DNA of 20,618 nt from Pelagibacterales bacterium SAG-MED23 (lineage in GTDB: Bacteria > Pseudomonadota > Alphaproteobacteria > Pelagibacterales > Pelagibacteraceae). The DNA lies in NCBI GenBank assembly GCA_014653935.1, contig JACWDU010000007.1, positions 1 to 20,618 of the forward strand. The letters run 5' to 3'. How positions within the stretch are numbered: the first letter of the stretch is position 1; the number at the start of each line of letters is the position of its first letter. The notes under the pieces were generated by a model. It was not told the DNA's origin, made no database searches, and saw only the letters and a program-made list of their open reading frames with translations. Below are positions 1 through 7,145 of the stretch, one piece after another. The translations under genes were made by a program, and so were the position numbers.

Positions 1-161
1 ATTTCAGATGCCAAATCACTATTTAAGCATAATTTAATAAAATTTTGATTTTCTTTTCTTATCTCTCGGAATTCAGGAAGATACCTACCTGCTTGTCTCA
101 TTAACCATATAGGATTAATTTTAGTATCTTTATTTTTAATACAGTTAGTTATGGGACTCAT
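1..161 (-). CDS. hemE: Uroporphyrinogen decarboxylase, N-terminal part (runs off the window start)
   Basis: Only the first 53 or so codons are present. The reverse strand opens with ATG at 161-159 and soon reads [15 protein letters not shown], the hallmark N-terminal motif of HemE, whose arginines bind the substrate carboxylates. The enzyme removes four acetate carboxyls from uroporphyrinogen III to give coproporphyrinogen III in cytoplasmic haem synthesis. It is transcribed away from the AT-rich gap at 162-444. In Caulobacter and Rickettsia hemE borders the replication origin on the same side. A GANTC site (155-159) sits across the start codon. The identification is firm; the rest of the gene is outside the window. 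Confidence 0.93.
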   Translation of the reverse strand, partial: MSPITNCIKNKDTKINPIWLMRQAGRYLPEFREIRKENQNFIKLCLNSDLASE

Positions 162-202
162 ATAAATAGATATATATTATTTACTGTATTAGTATTATGT
201 AT

Positions 203-211
203 TGTGAATAA
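203..211 (-). promoter_or_regulatory. DnaA box, exact consensus match
   Basis: The plus strand reads TGTGAATAA, so the minus strand reads TTATTCACA, a perfect match to TTATNCACA. It is the only exact match I found in the gap. It lies just left of the most AT-rich, repeat-containing part (211-300), a sensible place for DnaA to nucleate unwinding if this is oriC. Confidence 0.6.
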
Positions 212-224
212 CGTAAATTAGTCA

Positions 225-297
225 ATTAACACACTTAATTAACTTATTATTAACACTTCAAAACTTAAATTAGTTAGCTATTACAAGCTAAATTAAC
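225..297 (+). repeat. Iterated ATTAAC motif in the candidate origin
   Basis: ATTAAC occurs at 225-230, 238-243, 249-254 and 292-297, all on the same strand, with a related GTTAAC at 352-357. The first three are spaced 13 and 11 bases apart, close to one helical turn. AT-rich iterated short repeats are typical of DNA-unwinding elements, but the function here is inference. By rough base composition about 0.3 copies would be expected on one strand of the gap. Confidence 0.4.
239..253. promoter_or_regulatory. CtrA-like palindromic half-sites, TTAA-N7-TTAA
   Basis: TTAA at 239-242 and TTAA at 250-253 are separated by exactly seven bases, the spacing of the CtrA recognition motif of alphaproteobacteria. 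The site overlaps a one-mismatch DnaA box at 247-255. In Caulobacter, CtrA sites in the origin repress initiation. In DNA this AT-rich such a pair can appear by chance, and whether this organism has CtrA cannot be told from the window. Confidence 0.25.
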
Positions 298-361
298 ATT
301 TTTCTGATTTTATGTACATTATGTATAACTATAATCAAAGTTTATAATTAAGTTAACTATA

Positions 362-370
362 TATGGATAA
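362..370 (-). promoter_or_regulatory. DnaA-like box, one mismatch
   Basis: The minus strand reads TTATCCATA, one base from the classic TTATCCACA. With the boxes at 203-211, 310-318 and 428-436 it spreads DnaA-like sites over the whole gap. Weak by itself. Confidence 0.3.
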
Positions 371-444
371 AACTAATATCAAACATCTCAAAAACTAAAT
401 CTGTAATTTTTTTATTTTACTAATAGTTTATAAACATCTTATAC

Positions 445-1272
445 ATGAGAAACTTATATCAAATTTATTTAATATCAGATTCTACAGGCGAAACATTAGA
501 TAGAATATTTTTAGCACTAAAAGCTCAATTCCCTAATTTTGAATATGAGACAAATCATTTTTCATTTACACGAACAGAAAGTCAAACTTTAAGTATTTTA
601 AAACAAGCGAAAAAAGAAAAAAACTCAATAATTTTATACACCATCGTTAATAGTAAACTAGCTAAATACCTTACAGAGAAAGCGTATGAAAGAAATATAC
701 CTTGCTTTGGAGTTTTGGGCGACTTAATCCTAAATTTTTCAAAAGTTCTAAATCAAAAAGCATCTCACGAGCCAAGTGGCCAACACATTTTAAATGAAGA
801 ATACTATGACAGAATTGAAGCTATTCAATTTACAATGAACCATGATGATGGCAACCAAACAGAAGATATAGAAAAATCAGATATAATTCTTTTGGGTGTT
901 AGCAGAACTAGTAAAACACCGACTTCAATTTATCTAGCAAATAGAGGTTTTAAAACTTCAAACATTCCTTTGGTAAATAAAAACTCTATACCAAGCAAGG
1001 TTACTCAAAAAAACTTCACCCCTTGCGTGGTTGGATTAGTTACTGAAGCTGAAAGATTATATGATTTAAGAAAAAACAGATTAACTTCATTAAAAGAAGA
1101 TCAGAACAGCGAATATGTAAATATAGATAAAATTAATCATGAATTAAGGAGCGCAAGAAAAATATTTAAAGAAAATAACTGGCCAACTATTGATGTAACT
1201 AGAAAATCAGTAGAAGAAACAGCTGCCTCCGTAATTAAAATTTATGAAATAAAAAATAAAAAAAATGCTTAA
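445..1272 (+). CDS. Pyruvate, phosphate dikinase regulatory protein (PDRP / DUF299 family)
   Basis: A 275-residue bifunctional regulator. The family uses ADP to phosphorylate a threonine on pyruvate phosphate dikinase (or PEP synthase), inactivating it, and reverses this by phosphate-dependent phosphorolysis. The N-terminus ISDSTGET (residues 10-17) is the family signature. The P-loop-like GVSRTSKTP is at residues 151-159 and the HDDG motif at 134-137. Length is normal. It heads an operon running into maf, which it overlaps by eight bases. The family does not reveal whether the target is PpdK or PpsA; related alphaproteobacterial proteins are usually annotated as PDRP. Its place next to the gap and hemE matches RP001 in Rickettsia. 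No clear Shine-Dalgarno precedes the ATG. Confidence 0.9.
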   Translation: MRNLYQIYLISDSTGETLDRIFLALKAQFPNFEYETNHFSFTRTESQTLSILKQAKKEKNSIILYTIVNSKLAKYLTEKAYERNIPCFGVLGDLILNFSKVLNQKASHEPSGQHILNEEYYDRIEAIQFTMNHDDGNQTEDIEKSDIILLGVSRTSKTPTSIYLANRGFKTSNIPLVNKNSIPSKVTQKNFTPCVVGLVTEAERLYDLRKNRLTSLKEDQNSEYVNIDKINHELRSARKIFKENNWPTIDVTRKSVEETAASVIKIYEIKNKKNA

Positions 1273-1849
1273 TATTATTTTAGCATCTAAAAGTAAGGTT
1301 AGAAAAGAAATTTTAGAAAATCATAAGATAACCTGTATGGTTGAAGTTTCTAATGTAGACGAAGAACCAATCAAAGAAAGTTTGTTAAAAGAAGGTGCCA
1401 CACCAGAAATTATTTCTAAAAATCTTGCGGAGTTGAAAGCAAATAAAGTAAGTCAAAAAGTAAGCAATACACTGGTTTTAGGAGCGGATAGTGTAATTGA
1501 TTTATCTGGTGAGTTAATATCAAAGCCAGAGAATAGGGATGAAGCATTAAATATTCTAAAGAAACTTAATGGCAAAAAACACTCCTTGATGAGTTCAGTT
1601 TGTATATCAAAAAATGGCTCAATGGTTTGGAACTACACAGGCAAAGCGTATTTAACCATGAAAAATTTTTCTGAAGATGAACTAAAAGATTATCTCGGCA
1701 AAATAAGTGATGAAGCTTTGTATGCATATAATGTTTACCAGATTGAAGGGGAGGGAAGAAATTTATTTACAAGCATTGATGGAGATGAAGATACAATAAT
1801 GGGCCTTCCTATTAAAAAAATTAAGGAGTATTTAAAACTTCAAAAATGA
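1265..1849 (+). CDS. maf: Maf-like nucleotide pyrophosphatase
   Basis: A 194-residue member of the Maf/HAM1-like superfamily, which hydrolyses nucleoside triphosphates (dTTP/UTP or modified pyrimidines) to monophosphates and pyrophosphate, acting in house-cleaning or division control. Visible marks are the N-terminal ILASKSKVRKEIL loop (residues 5-17), the catalytic aspartate in GADSV (D75), SKP at 86-88 and the C-terminal GEGRNLFTSIDGD segment with IMGLP. Length is typical. It overlaps the gene before it by eight bases and aroE by four (ATGA), so the three are probably translationally coupled. Substrate preference within the family cannot be decided from these motifs alone. Confidence 0.9.
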   Translation: MLNIILASKSKVRKEILENHKITCMVEVSNVDEEPIKESLLKEGATPEIISKNLAELKANKVSQKVSNTLVLGADSVIDLSGELISKPENRDEALNILKKLNGKKHSLMSSVCISKNGSMVWNYTGKAYLTMKNFSEDELKDYLGKISDEALYAYNVYQIEGEGRNLFTSIDGDEDTIMGLPIKKIKEYLKLQK

Positions 1850-2637
1850 AAAAATATTTAGTAATAGGAAATCCTATTCAACATTCTTTATCACCCAAGC
1901 TACACAACTATTGGATTAGTAAAAATAATATTGCTGCATTTTATGATAAAAAAAAATTAGATATTTCTGAATTAAAAAATTTAATTAAAGAAGTAAGAGA
2001 AAAAAAAATTGATGGAATTAACGTCACTGTTCCATTTAAAAATTCTGTTATTCCTTTTTTGGACAAATTATCAAGTGAAGCTGAAAAAACACAATCAGTA
2101 AATACTATCTATTTAAAAGATGAAAATGTTATCGGTCATAATACAGATATAGAGGGCTTTGAATTGGCTATTAAACATATAAATTATGAAATCAGTGATA
2201 AAAAAGTTCTTCTATTAGGTGCAGGTGGGGTTTCTCCATCAATAATAGTCGCATTAAATAAAATGAATGCAAAAAAAATTTTAATAAGCAACAGAACACA
2301 AAGCAAAGCAGAAATTTTAAAAAAAACTTTTAACGAAATTCAAATAGTCGAATGGGGAGTAATACCTGATTTTGATATGATCATTAACGCTACCAGTTTG
2401 GGTCTAAAAAAAGACGAAAATATAGAAATAGATTATTCTAAAATTGGTTCAGACAAGTTTTTTTATGATGTTATATATAATCCTTCCGAAACTGGTTTTT
2501 TAAAATCTGCAAAAAAAATTGGAAGTAAAACAGAAAATGGTAAGAAAATGTTTATTTATCAAGCACGTGCTTCTTTTAAAATATGGAATACTATTGAACC
2601 TAAAATCGATAATGATGTTATGGAGCTTTTAAATTGA
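1846..2637 (+). CDS. aroE: Shikimate dehydrogenase
   Basis: A 263-residue NADP-dependent reductase converting 3-dehydroshikimate to shikimate in aromatic amino acid synthesis. The substrate site shows SLSP (residues 14-17), NVTVPFK with the catalytic lysine K65, N86 in the SVNT motif and D101 in NTDIEGF. The nucleotide-binding loop is GAGGVS (125-130; GAGGAS/A is usual), followed by NRT (149-151), the pattern that favours NADP. NATSLGL and the C-terminal YQA are also present. Its ATG overlaps the maf stop by four bases. The next gene starts on a TTG that overlaps the aroE stop. All catalytic residues are present and the enzyme is probably functional. Confidence 0.94.
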   Translation: MKKYLVIGNPIQHSLSPKLHNYWISKNNIAAFYDKKKLDISELKNLIKEVREKKIDGINVTVPFKNSVIPFLDKLSSEAEKTQSVNTIYLKDENVIGHNTDIEGFELAIKHINYEISDKKVLLLGAGGVSPSIIVALNKMNAKKILISNRTQSKAEILKKTFNEIQIVEWGVIPDFDMIINATSLGLKKDENIEIDYSKIGSDKFFYDVIYNPSETGFLKSAKKIGSKTENGKKMFIYQARASFKIWNTIEPKIDNDVMELLN

Positions 2638-3221
2638 TTAAAATAGGAGTACTTGGAGATATTGGGTCAGGAAAAAGCTTTGTTGCAAAACAATTCGGAT
2701 ATCCAGTTTTTGATGCTGATAAAGAAGTTAGACAAATTTATAAAAGTGATAAATCTTGTTACAAAAAAATTAAAAAAAAATTTCCAAAATTTATTAAATC
2801 TAAAATAATTAAAAAAAATGAGCTTGGATATATATTAGAATCAAATAAAAAAAATCTTAAGAAAATTTCAGATATTGTTCATCCTATAGTCAGGAAAAGG
2901 ATGTATGCTTTCTATAAAAAAAACTCTAAAAAAAAAATGGTGGTTCTAGACATACCTTTGTTAGTTGAAAATAAATTATATGATAAAAAATTTTATCTAA
3001 TATTCATTCAATCAAAGAAAAATGAAATTAATAAAAGACTCAAAAAAAGGCCTTTTTACAACGAAAATATTATTAAAAGTTTAAGAAGATCTCAAAAATC
3101 TTTGGTTTATAAAAAGAAAATATCTAACTTTGTTATTAAGAACAATTTTAAACTTTTAAGCTTAAGAAAAAGTATTAAAATAATTAAGAGAAAAATTTTG
3201 GATGAAAGAAATAGTTCTTGA
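2634..3221 (+). CDS. coaE: Dephospho-CoA kinase (TTG start)
   Basis: A 195-residue kinase that phosphorylates the ribose 3'-hydroxyl of dephospho-CoA, the last step of coenzyme A synthesis. The Walker A loop reads GDIGSGKS (residues 8-15; GGIGSGKS is usual), followed by VFDADKEV and the DIPLLVE motif of the family. The start is TTG at 2634, whose last two bases are the first two of the aroE TGA stop; no in-frame ATG lies near enough to keep the P-loop. The protein is extremely lysine-rich, especially at residues 35-65 and over the C-terminal third, consistent with AT-driven drift. It overlaps dnaQ by 20 bases. The order aroE-coaE-dnaQ is standard in alphaproteobacteria. Confidence 0.9.
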   Translation: MIKIGVLGDIGSGKSFVAKQFGYPVFDADKEVRQIYKSDKSCYKKIKKKFPKFIKSKIIKKNELGYILESNKKNLKKISDIVHPIVRKRMYAFYKKNSKKKMVVLDIPLLVENKLYDKKFYLIFIQSKKNEINKRLKKRPFYNENIIKSLRRSQKSLVYKKKISNFVIKNNFKLLSLRKSIKIIKRKILDERNSS

Positions 3222-3867
3222 TACTGAAACAACTGGACTATCTGTTAAGGATGGCCATCGTATTGTTGAAATTGGATGCATAGAGTTAGATAACCTTGTG
3301 CCTACAAAAAATATATTTCATTTTTATTTGAATCCCGAAAGAAAAGTTTCGGAAAAAGCATTTGAAGTTCATGGATATTCAGATCAGTTTTTATCAACTC
3401 AACAAAAATTTGGTGAGATAGCTGAAGATTTCTTAGATTTTATAAAAGATAAGAAAATTATAATTCATAATGCTGAGTTTGATATTGGTCACTTAAATAA
3501 TGAATTATCAATAGTTGGTAAGCCAAAAATAAATAATTCAAACGTCATCGATACACTTGAATTAGCAAGGAACAAATTTCCAGGCTCGGGTATTAGTTTG
3601 GATGCTTTGTGTAGAAGATTTAGAATTGATAATTCAAAAAGAGAAAAACATACGGCTCTGATTGATTGTGAGTTACTTGCAAAAGTCTATATAAATTTAA
3701 TTGATCAAAAAGAACCAACTCTGAATTTAGCAGAAAATAATGAGTCTAAGGTTTCAATAAGTGAAGGTAGTTTGGAATATTTTAAAAAAGTAATTATTCC
3801 ATCTGAAAAGGAATTGTCTGATCATAAAAAATTTCTAAAAAGAAACTTAAAAAAAAATTTTTTTTAG
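3202..3867 (+). CDS. dnaQ: DNA polymerase III epsilon subunit, 3'-5' proofreading exonuclease
   Basis: A 221-residue DEDDh exonuclease, the proofreading subunit of the replicative polymerase. Exo I is VLDTETTGL with D7 and E9, Exo II is HNAEFD with D94, and Exo III-epsilon is HTALIDCE with H150 and D155, so the four acidic metal ligands and the catalytic histidine are present. The C-terminal tail (about 175-221), which in the family contacts the polymerase alpha subunit, is short and basic. The gene overlaps coaE by 20 bases and its stop overlaps the stop of the convergent secB. It ends in an A9T8 tract encoding the last residues, KKNFF. Confidence 0.94.
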   Translation: MKEIVLDTETTGLSVKDGHRIVEIGCIELDNLVPTKNIFHFYLNPERKVSEKAFEVHGYSDQFLSTQQKFGEIAEDFLDFIKDKKIIIHNAEFDIGHLNNELSIVGKPKINNSNVIDTLELARNKFPGSGISLDALCRRFRIDNSKREKHTALIDCELLAKVYINLIDQKEPTLNLAENNESKVSISEGSLEYFKKVIIPSEKELSDHKKFLKRNLKKNFF

Positions 3868-4286
3868 TTTAATCTTTCATTATATAATTTTTCAAAATCA
3901 ATTTTAGAACCAAATTTTAAATCAGGTAAACCAGAGTTTCTTAAAATATTTAAAAATTTATCCTCTAATTCTGGATATATTTTTGTTTGTAAATCACTTA
4001 GAACAATTTTTTCCAGCTCTTTTTTTTTTATTTGCACATCTAATATATCAATTGCAGTTGCATATTTAATTTGGAAAATACCTTTTTCCTGTTTCTTATT
4101 TGGATTTTCGTAAGTTAAAGTTGTTAGAACTTCTATCATTTTTCTTTTTAGAGGCTTCGATTTTATATCAACTTTCATTTTATATTCTGGAATAGTGTTC
4201 CTAATTGTAATTAGAGTTTCTGGGCTAGGTATTTCTATTGACAAATCTTGAATATAACTGACGATTATTTTATATTTATTTTCCAT
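3864..4286 (-). CDS. secB: Protein-export chaperone SecB (divergent)
   Basis: A 140-residue protein. SecB is a cytosolic tetrameric chaperone that holds preproteins unfolded and hands them to SecA. The N-terminal YIQDLSIEIPSP segment (about residues 8-19) matches the family's YIKDLSFENP. The C-terminal IDFEKLYNERL matches the IDFxxLY ending of alphaproteobacterial SecB. The middle is strongly diverged: the usual LFPFAR-like stretch reads IYPELEDK. I take the ATG at 4286 because GGAGG (4293-4297) lies six bases upstream and the longer reading adds 29 residues unrelated to SecB. The start lies inside the end of fxsA (11-base overlap). The position after dnaQ on the opposite strand matches Caulobacter. 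Confidence 0.85.
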   Translation of the reverse strand: MENKYKIIVSYIQDLSIEIPSPETLITIRNTIPEYKMKVDIKSKPLKRKMIEVLTTLTYENPNKKQEKGIFQIKYATAIDILDVQIKKKELEKIVLSDLQTKIYPELEDKFLNILRNSGLPDLKFGSKIDFEKLYNERLN

Positions 4287-4704
4287 CCTTATCCTCCATA
4301 TCCTCATACTCACCCTCAATGTAATTTTTTTCGCTAGTTTTATTTTTTTTATTAGATGAATATTTTTTTGCATATTTACTTAAAATTATTTTTCTTGTAA
4401 CTGGGAAAACTAATAAAATACCGATTATGTCTGTTGCAAAGCCTGGTAAAATTAATAGTAAAGCCGCAAAAGCGATTGCAGCCCCAGAAATAATTTCATA
4501 AAGAGGCATTTCGTTTTTAAACAATTGTGACATTCCAGAACGCAATGTGTTAAACCCTTCATATCTCGCGTACCAAATACCTGCAACTGCAGTTATTGCT
4601 ATAAGTAAAATGGTGTTTAATGCACCTATTTGTGAGCCAACCTTTATGAAAAGGTAAATTTCGATTAAAGGTATCCCTAAAATAAGAATTATTGCTGTGT
4701 TCAT
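4276..4704 (-). CDS. fxsA: FxsA family inner-membrane protein
   Basis: A 142-residue membrane protein of the FxsA family, named for suppression of F-exclusion of phage T7 in E. coli; its biochemical role is unknown. The first hydrophobic helix includes ILGIPLIEIYLFIKVG (residues 7-22), the family's typical start. A second helix lies near 27-45, followed by WYARYEG and a third hydrophobic block near 68-100 with LLILPGFATDIIG, the conserved LxPGFxTD motif. The tail after residue 110 is hydrophilic and lysine-rich. It overlaps secB and is probably co-transcribed with it. A 58-base gap separates it from the divergent Tim44-domain gene. In alphaproteobacteria fxsA commonly sits between secB and the Tim44 gene. 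Confidence 0.88.
   Translation of the reverse strand: MNTAIILILGIPLIEIYLFIKVGSQIGALNTILLIAITAVAGIWYARYEGFNTLRSGMSQLFKNEMPLYEIISGAAIAFAALLLILPGFATDIIGILLVFPVTRKIILSKYAKKYSSNKKNKTSEKNYIEGEYEDMEDKDGK
4293..4297 (-). promoter_or_regulatory. Shine-Dalgarno GGAGG for secB
   Basis: The minus strand reads GGAGG six bases before the ATG at 4286, within the last codons of fxsA. It is one of the few strong ribosome binding sites in the window and fixes the secB start downstream of the longest reading frame. Confidence 0.65.
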
Positions 4705-4762
4705 TTGTCTATAATGTAAATTGCAGGTTGAAATTAATCAACATAGTAAATATTATTAGTAT

Positions 4763-5353
4763 ATGAATTATAGCTTCGAATACATTGATATAATACTACT
4801 TGCAATGATAGCAGGATTTATTTTCCTTAGATTAAGAGGAATTTTAGGAAAAAAAACGGGTTTTGAGGAAAATATTAATTCAAGTTTCCCTCACGAGGGG
4901 GTTCCAGAAACTAAAGTTTCTCCCGTTTTAAATGCTGAAACTTTTGATGATGCAGCAAAAAAAGATTTTCTTAATGGAGCAAAGATAGCTTACGAAAGTG
5001 TTATTACTAGTTTCTCTAAAGGAGACCTCAAATCAATAAAAAATCTTCTGGCAAAAGATGTATATGATCAATTTGATGAAGCCATCAGGGATAAAAAAGC
5101 AAGAAATGAAACTTCAGATACCACATTCATAGGCATTAACTCTGCAGAAATCAAAGATCATAATCAAAATAAAAATATGTTTGAAGTAAGTGTAGAATTT
5201 GTAAGTGAAATTATATCTTGTATTAAAGACAAAGATAATAAAGTCGTTTCGGGCGATGCTCAAAAAGTTAAAAAAGTCTTAGATACTTGGAAATTCATTA
5301 AAGACAGTACATCAAAAAATCCCAACTGGTTAATAGTAGACACCCAGGCTTAG
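4763..5353 (+). CDS. Tim44-like domain membrane-anchored protein
   Basis: A 196-residue protein with one N-terminal transmembrane segment (about residues 9-24) and a C-terminal Tim44-like domain (about 65-196, NTF2-like fold). The phrase FLNGAKIAYESVITSFSKGDLKSIKNLL is characteristic, as is the closing WKFIKDSTSKNPNWLIVDTQ. The family is related to the peripheral motor scaffold Tim44 of the mitochondrial import channel. In alphaproteobacteria it is a membrane-anchored protein of poorly defined role next to fxsA and secB. In many alphaproteobacteria an MltA murein transglycosylase and an Smr gene follow; here Smr follows directly, its start codon abutting this stop. Confidence 0.88.
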   Translation: MNYSFEYIDIILLAMIAGFIFLRLRGILGKKTGFEENINSSFPHEGVPETKVSPVLNAETFDDAAKKDFLNGAKIAYESVITSFSKGDLKSIKNLLAKDVYDQFDEAIRDKKARNETSDTTFIGINSAEIKDHNQNKNMFEVSVEFVSEIISCIKDKDNKVVSGDAQKVKKVLDTWKFIKDSTSKNPNWLIVDTQA

Positions 5354-5770
5354 TTGATTAAAAAAATATCAGATAAAGATAAAAAAGATTGGCAAGACTT
5401 TTTAAATAGTACTGAAAAATTAGAAATTAAAGATCAAAAAATTTCTTCAACACCCAATAGATACATCGAACAATCCATTGATTTACATGGTTATACTTTA
5501 GAAGAAGCAAACCAAAAAATGACTTCCTATATAGAAGAATGTTTTCTGAATAGAGTTAACAAAATTAATGTAATCACAGGAAAGGGTCTAAGATCAAAAA
5601 ATTTAAATGATCCATACCAATCTAACAATTTGAGTATATTGAAACATTCAGTTCCTAATTTTATTAAAAACAATGATCAGCTAATGAGTAAAATTATTAG
5701 TATAGATTACGAATCTGTTGAAAATCCATCTGTTGGAAATTTTGATATTTTTTTGAAAAAAAAAAAATAA
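5354..5770 (+). CDS. Smr domain protein (putative nuclease/DNA-binding), TTG start
   Basis: A 138-residue protein with an Smr domain, named after the C-terminus of MutS2, a fold seen in DNA- or RNA-nicking enzymes. The core is IDLHGYTLEEA (about residues 37-47) with the DLHG motif, then INVITGKG (about 73-80). The second glycine motif, usually GGxGA, is reduced to PSVGNFDIFLKK at the C-terminus. The start is TTG at 5354, immediately after the stop of the Tim44 gene with no gap, which implies translational coupling. It converges on hslU with a three-base gap. Cellular role is not established for stand-alone bacterial Smr proteins of this type. Confidence 0.85.
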   Translation: MIKKISDKDKKDWQDFLNSTEKLEIKDQKISSTPNRYIEQSIDLHGYTLEEANQKMTSYIEECFLNRVNKINVITGKGLRSKNLNDPYQSNNLSILKHSVPNFIKNNDQLMSKIISIDYESVENPSVGNFDIFLKKKK

Positions 5771-5773
5771 ATA

Positions 5774-7144
5774 TTACAAAATAAATTTTGAAAGATCTGC
5801 GTCTTTAACTAGCTCACCAATATTTTTCTTAATATAATCTGAGTCTATACTAATTTTTTCACCTGCTCTATCTGTTGCAGTAAAACTAATTTCATCTAAA
5901 ACTCTTTCAATAATAGTATGTAGTCTTCTAGCCCCAATATTTTCAACAGTTGTATTTACTTCGCTCGCAATTATTGCAATGGTATCAATTCCATCCTCAG
6001 TAAATTCTAAATCAACATTTTCAGTTTTAAGTAAAGCTTTGTATTGTTTTATCAAACTATTGTCCGGCTCTTTTAGAATTCGTTTAAAATCATCACTATT
6101 CAATGCATCTAGCTCAACTCTGATTGGGAGTCTGCCTTGAAGCTCAGGTAAAAGATCTGATGGTTTTGCTAATTGGAATGCCCCAGAAGCTATAAATAAT
6201 ATGTGATCTGTTTTAATTGGACCATATTTAGTACTTACCGTTGTCCCTTCTATCAAAGGAAGTAAGTCTCTTTGAACCCCTTCTCTCGACACATCGCCCC
6301 CAACCCTATCAGTTCTTGCTGAAATTTTATCTATCTCGTCTAAAAAAACAATACCGTTATTCTCAGTTGTATTTTTTGCTGATTTAATAATTTTATCTTG
6401 CTCTATTAATTTGTCAGCTTCTTCATTAAGCAATATTTCGTGAGATTCTTTGACTGACATTTTTTTCTTTTTAACCTTTTGACCCATTGATTTACCAAGC
6501 ATGTCAGAAATATTTATCATTCCAACATTCGCACCAGGCATTCCAGGAATTTCAAAAGATGGCATTCCACTATTACTCTCCGTAATAGCTACCTCAATCT
6601 CATTATCGTCTAGGTCCCCATCTCTTAATCTTTTTCTAAAACTTTCTCTTGTAGCTACACTTGCTTTATTCCCAACAATTGCATCAAGAACTCTATCCTC
6701 CGCTAGTTTTTGTGCTTTTGAATGAACTTCTTTTCTTTTTTTGACTTTTTCCATTGCAATAGCAATCTCTAACAGATCTCTAATTATTTGCTCAACATCT
6801 CTTCCTACATAGCCTACTTCTGTAAATCTTGTTGCTTCAACTTTTACAAATGGTGCTTCAGCCAATTTTGATAACCTTCTAGATATTTCTGTTTTACCAA
6901 CTCCAGTTGGTCCCATCATTAAAATATTTTTAGGAAGAACTTCATCTTTCATATCACCCTCTAAAGCCTGTCTTCTCCATCTATTTCTTAAAGCAATAGC
7001 AACAGCTCTCTTTGCATTATTTTGTCCAACAACAAATCTATCCAATTCCGAAACTATTTCTCTTGGAGTTAATGAGTTTTGAATACTATTTTTTTCTTTT
7101 TTAACTTTTGAATTTGGTAGCGTTGTGACGTTTGATTTTTCCAT
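5774..7144 (-). CDS. hslU: ATP-dependent protease ATPase subunit HslU
   Basis: A 456-residue AAA+ unfoldase that forms hexamers and feeds substrates to the HslV peptidase. In order: N-terminal [17 protein letters not shown] (about 25-41), Walker A GPTGVGKT (78-85), pore loop GYVG (111-114), a lysine-rich intermediate domain (about 115-240), Walker B VFLDEID (266-272), arginine-rich GRLPIRVEL (337-345) and sensor-2 GARRLHT (404-410). It ends in DLSKFIL, the C-terminal tail that docks into HslV and activates it. Size is close to the usual 430-450. It lies one base after hslV on the same strand, the usual order. Confidence 0.97.
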   Translation of the reverse strand: MEKSNVTTLPNSKVKKEKNSIQNSLTPREIVSELDRFVVGQNNAKRAVAIALRNRWRRQALEGDMKDEVLPKNILMMGPTGVGKTEISRRLSKLAEAPFVKVEATRFTEVGYVGRDVEQIIRDLLEIAIAMEKVKKRKEVHSKAQKLAEDRVLDAIVGNKASVATRESFRKRLRDGDLDDNEIEVAITESNSGMPSFEIPGMPGANVGMINISDMLGKSMGQKVKKKKMSVKESHEILLNEEADKLIEQDKIIKSAKNTTENNGIVFLDEIDKISARTDRVGGDVSREGVQRDLLPLIEGTTVSTKYGPIKTDHILFIASGAFQLAKPSDLLPELQGRLPIRVELDALNSDDFKRILKEPDNSLIKQYKALLKTENVDLEFTEDGIDTIAIIASEVNTTVENIGARRLHTIIERVLDEISFTATDRAGEKISIDSDYIKKNIGELVKDADLSKFIL

Positions 7145-7145
7145 T

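Larger units (their letters stand above)
162..444. other. oriC: Candidate chromosomal replication origin (oriC) between hemE and the PDRP gene
   Basis: This is the longest non-coding stretch, extremely AT-rich, between divergent genes. It contains one exact DnaA box on the minus strand (203-211, TTATTCACA) and four sites one base away from TTATNCACA: 247-255 (+), 310-318 (+), 362-370 (-) and 428-436 (+). The hexamer ATTAAC is iterated at 225, 238, 249 and 292, and a TTAA-N7-TTAA site lies at 239-253. In Caulobacter and Rickettsia the origin lies between hemE and an RP001-family (PDRP) gene, followed by the same maf-aroE-coaE-dnaQ order as here. Synteny is the strongest argument. The degenerate boxes could arise by chance at this base composition. 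The gap must also hold the divergent promoters for hemE and the PDRP gene, which I could not place. Confidence 0.68.

Noticed and set aside
3847..3866. A9T8 run as an intrinsic terminator
   Set aside because: It has no loop or GC stem and encodes the end of DnaQ, so I list it only as a curiosity.
4287..4373. Longer secB start adding 29 residues
   Set aside because: The extension lies inside fxsA and does not resemble SecB, while a GGAGG site sits six bases before the internal ATG at 4286.
6501..6725. Plus-strand open frame of 74 codons within hslU
   Set aside because: It lies antisense to the intermediate domain of hslU, which is fully supported by motifs; no homology or start signal of its own.
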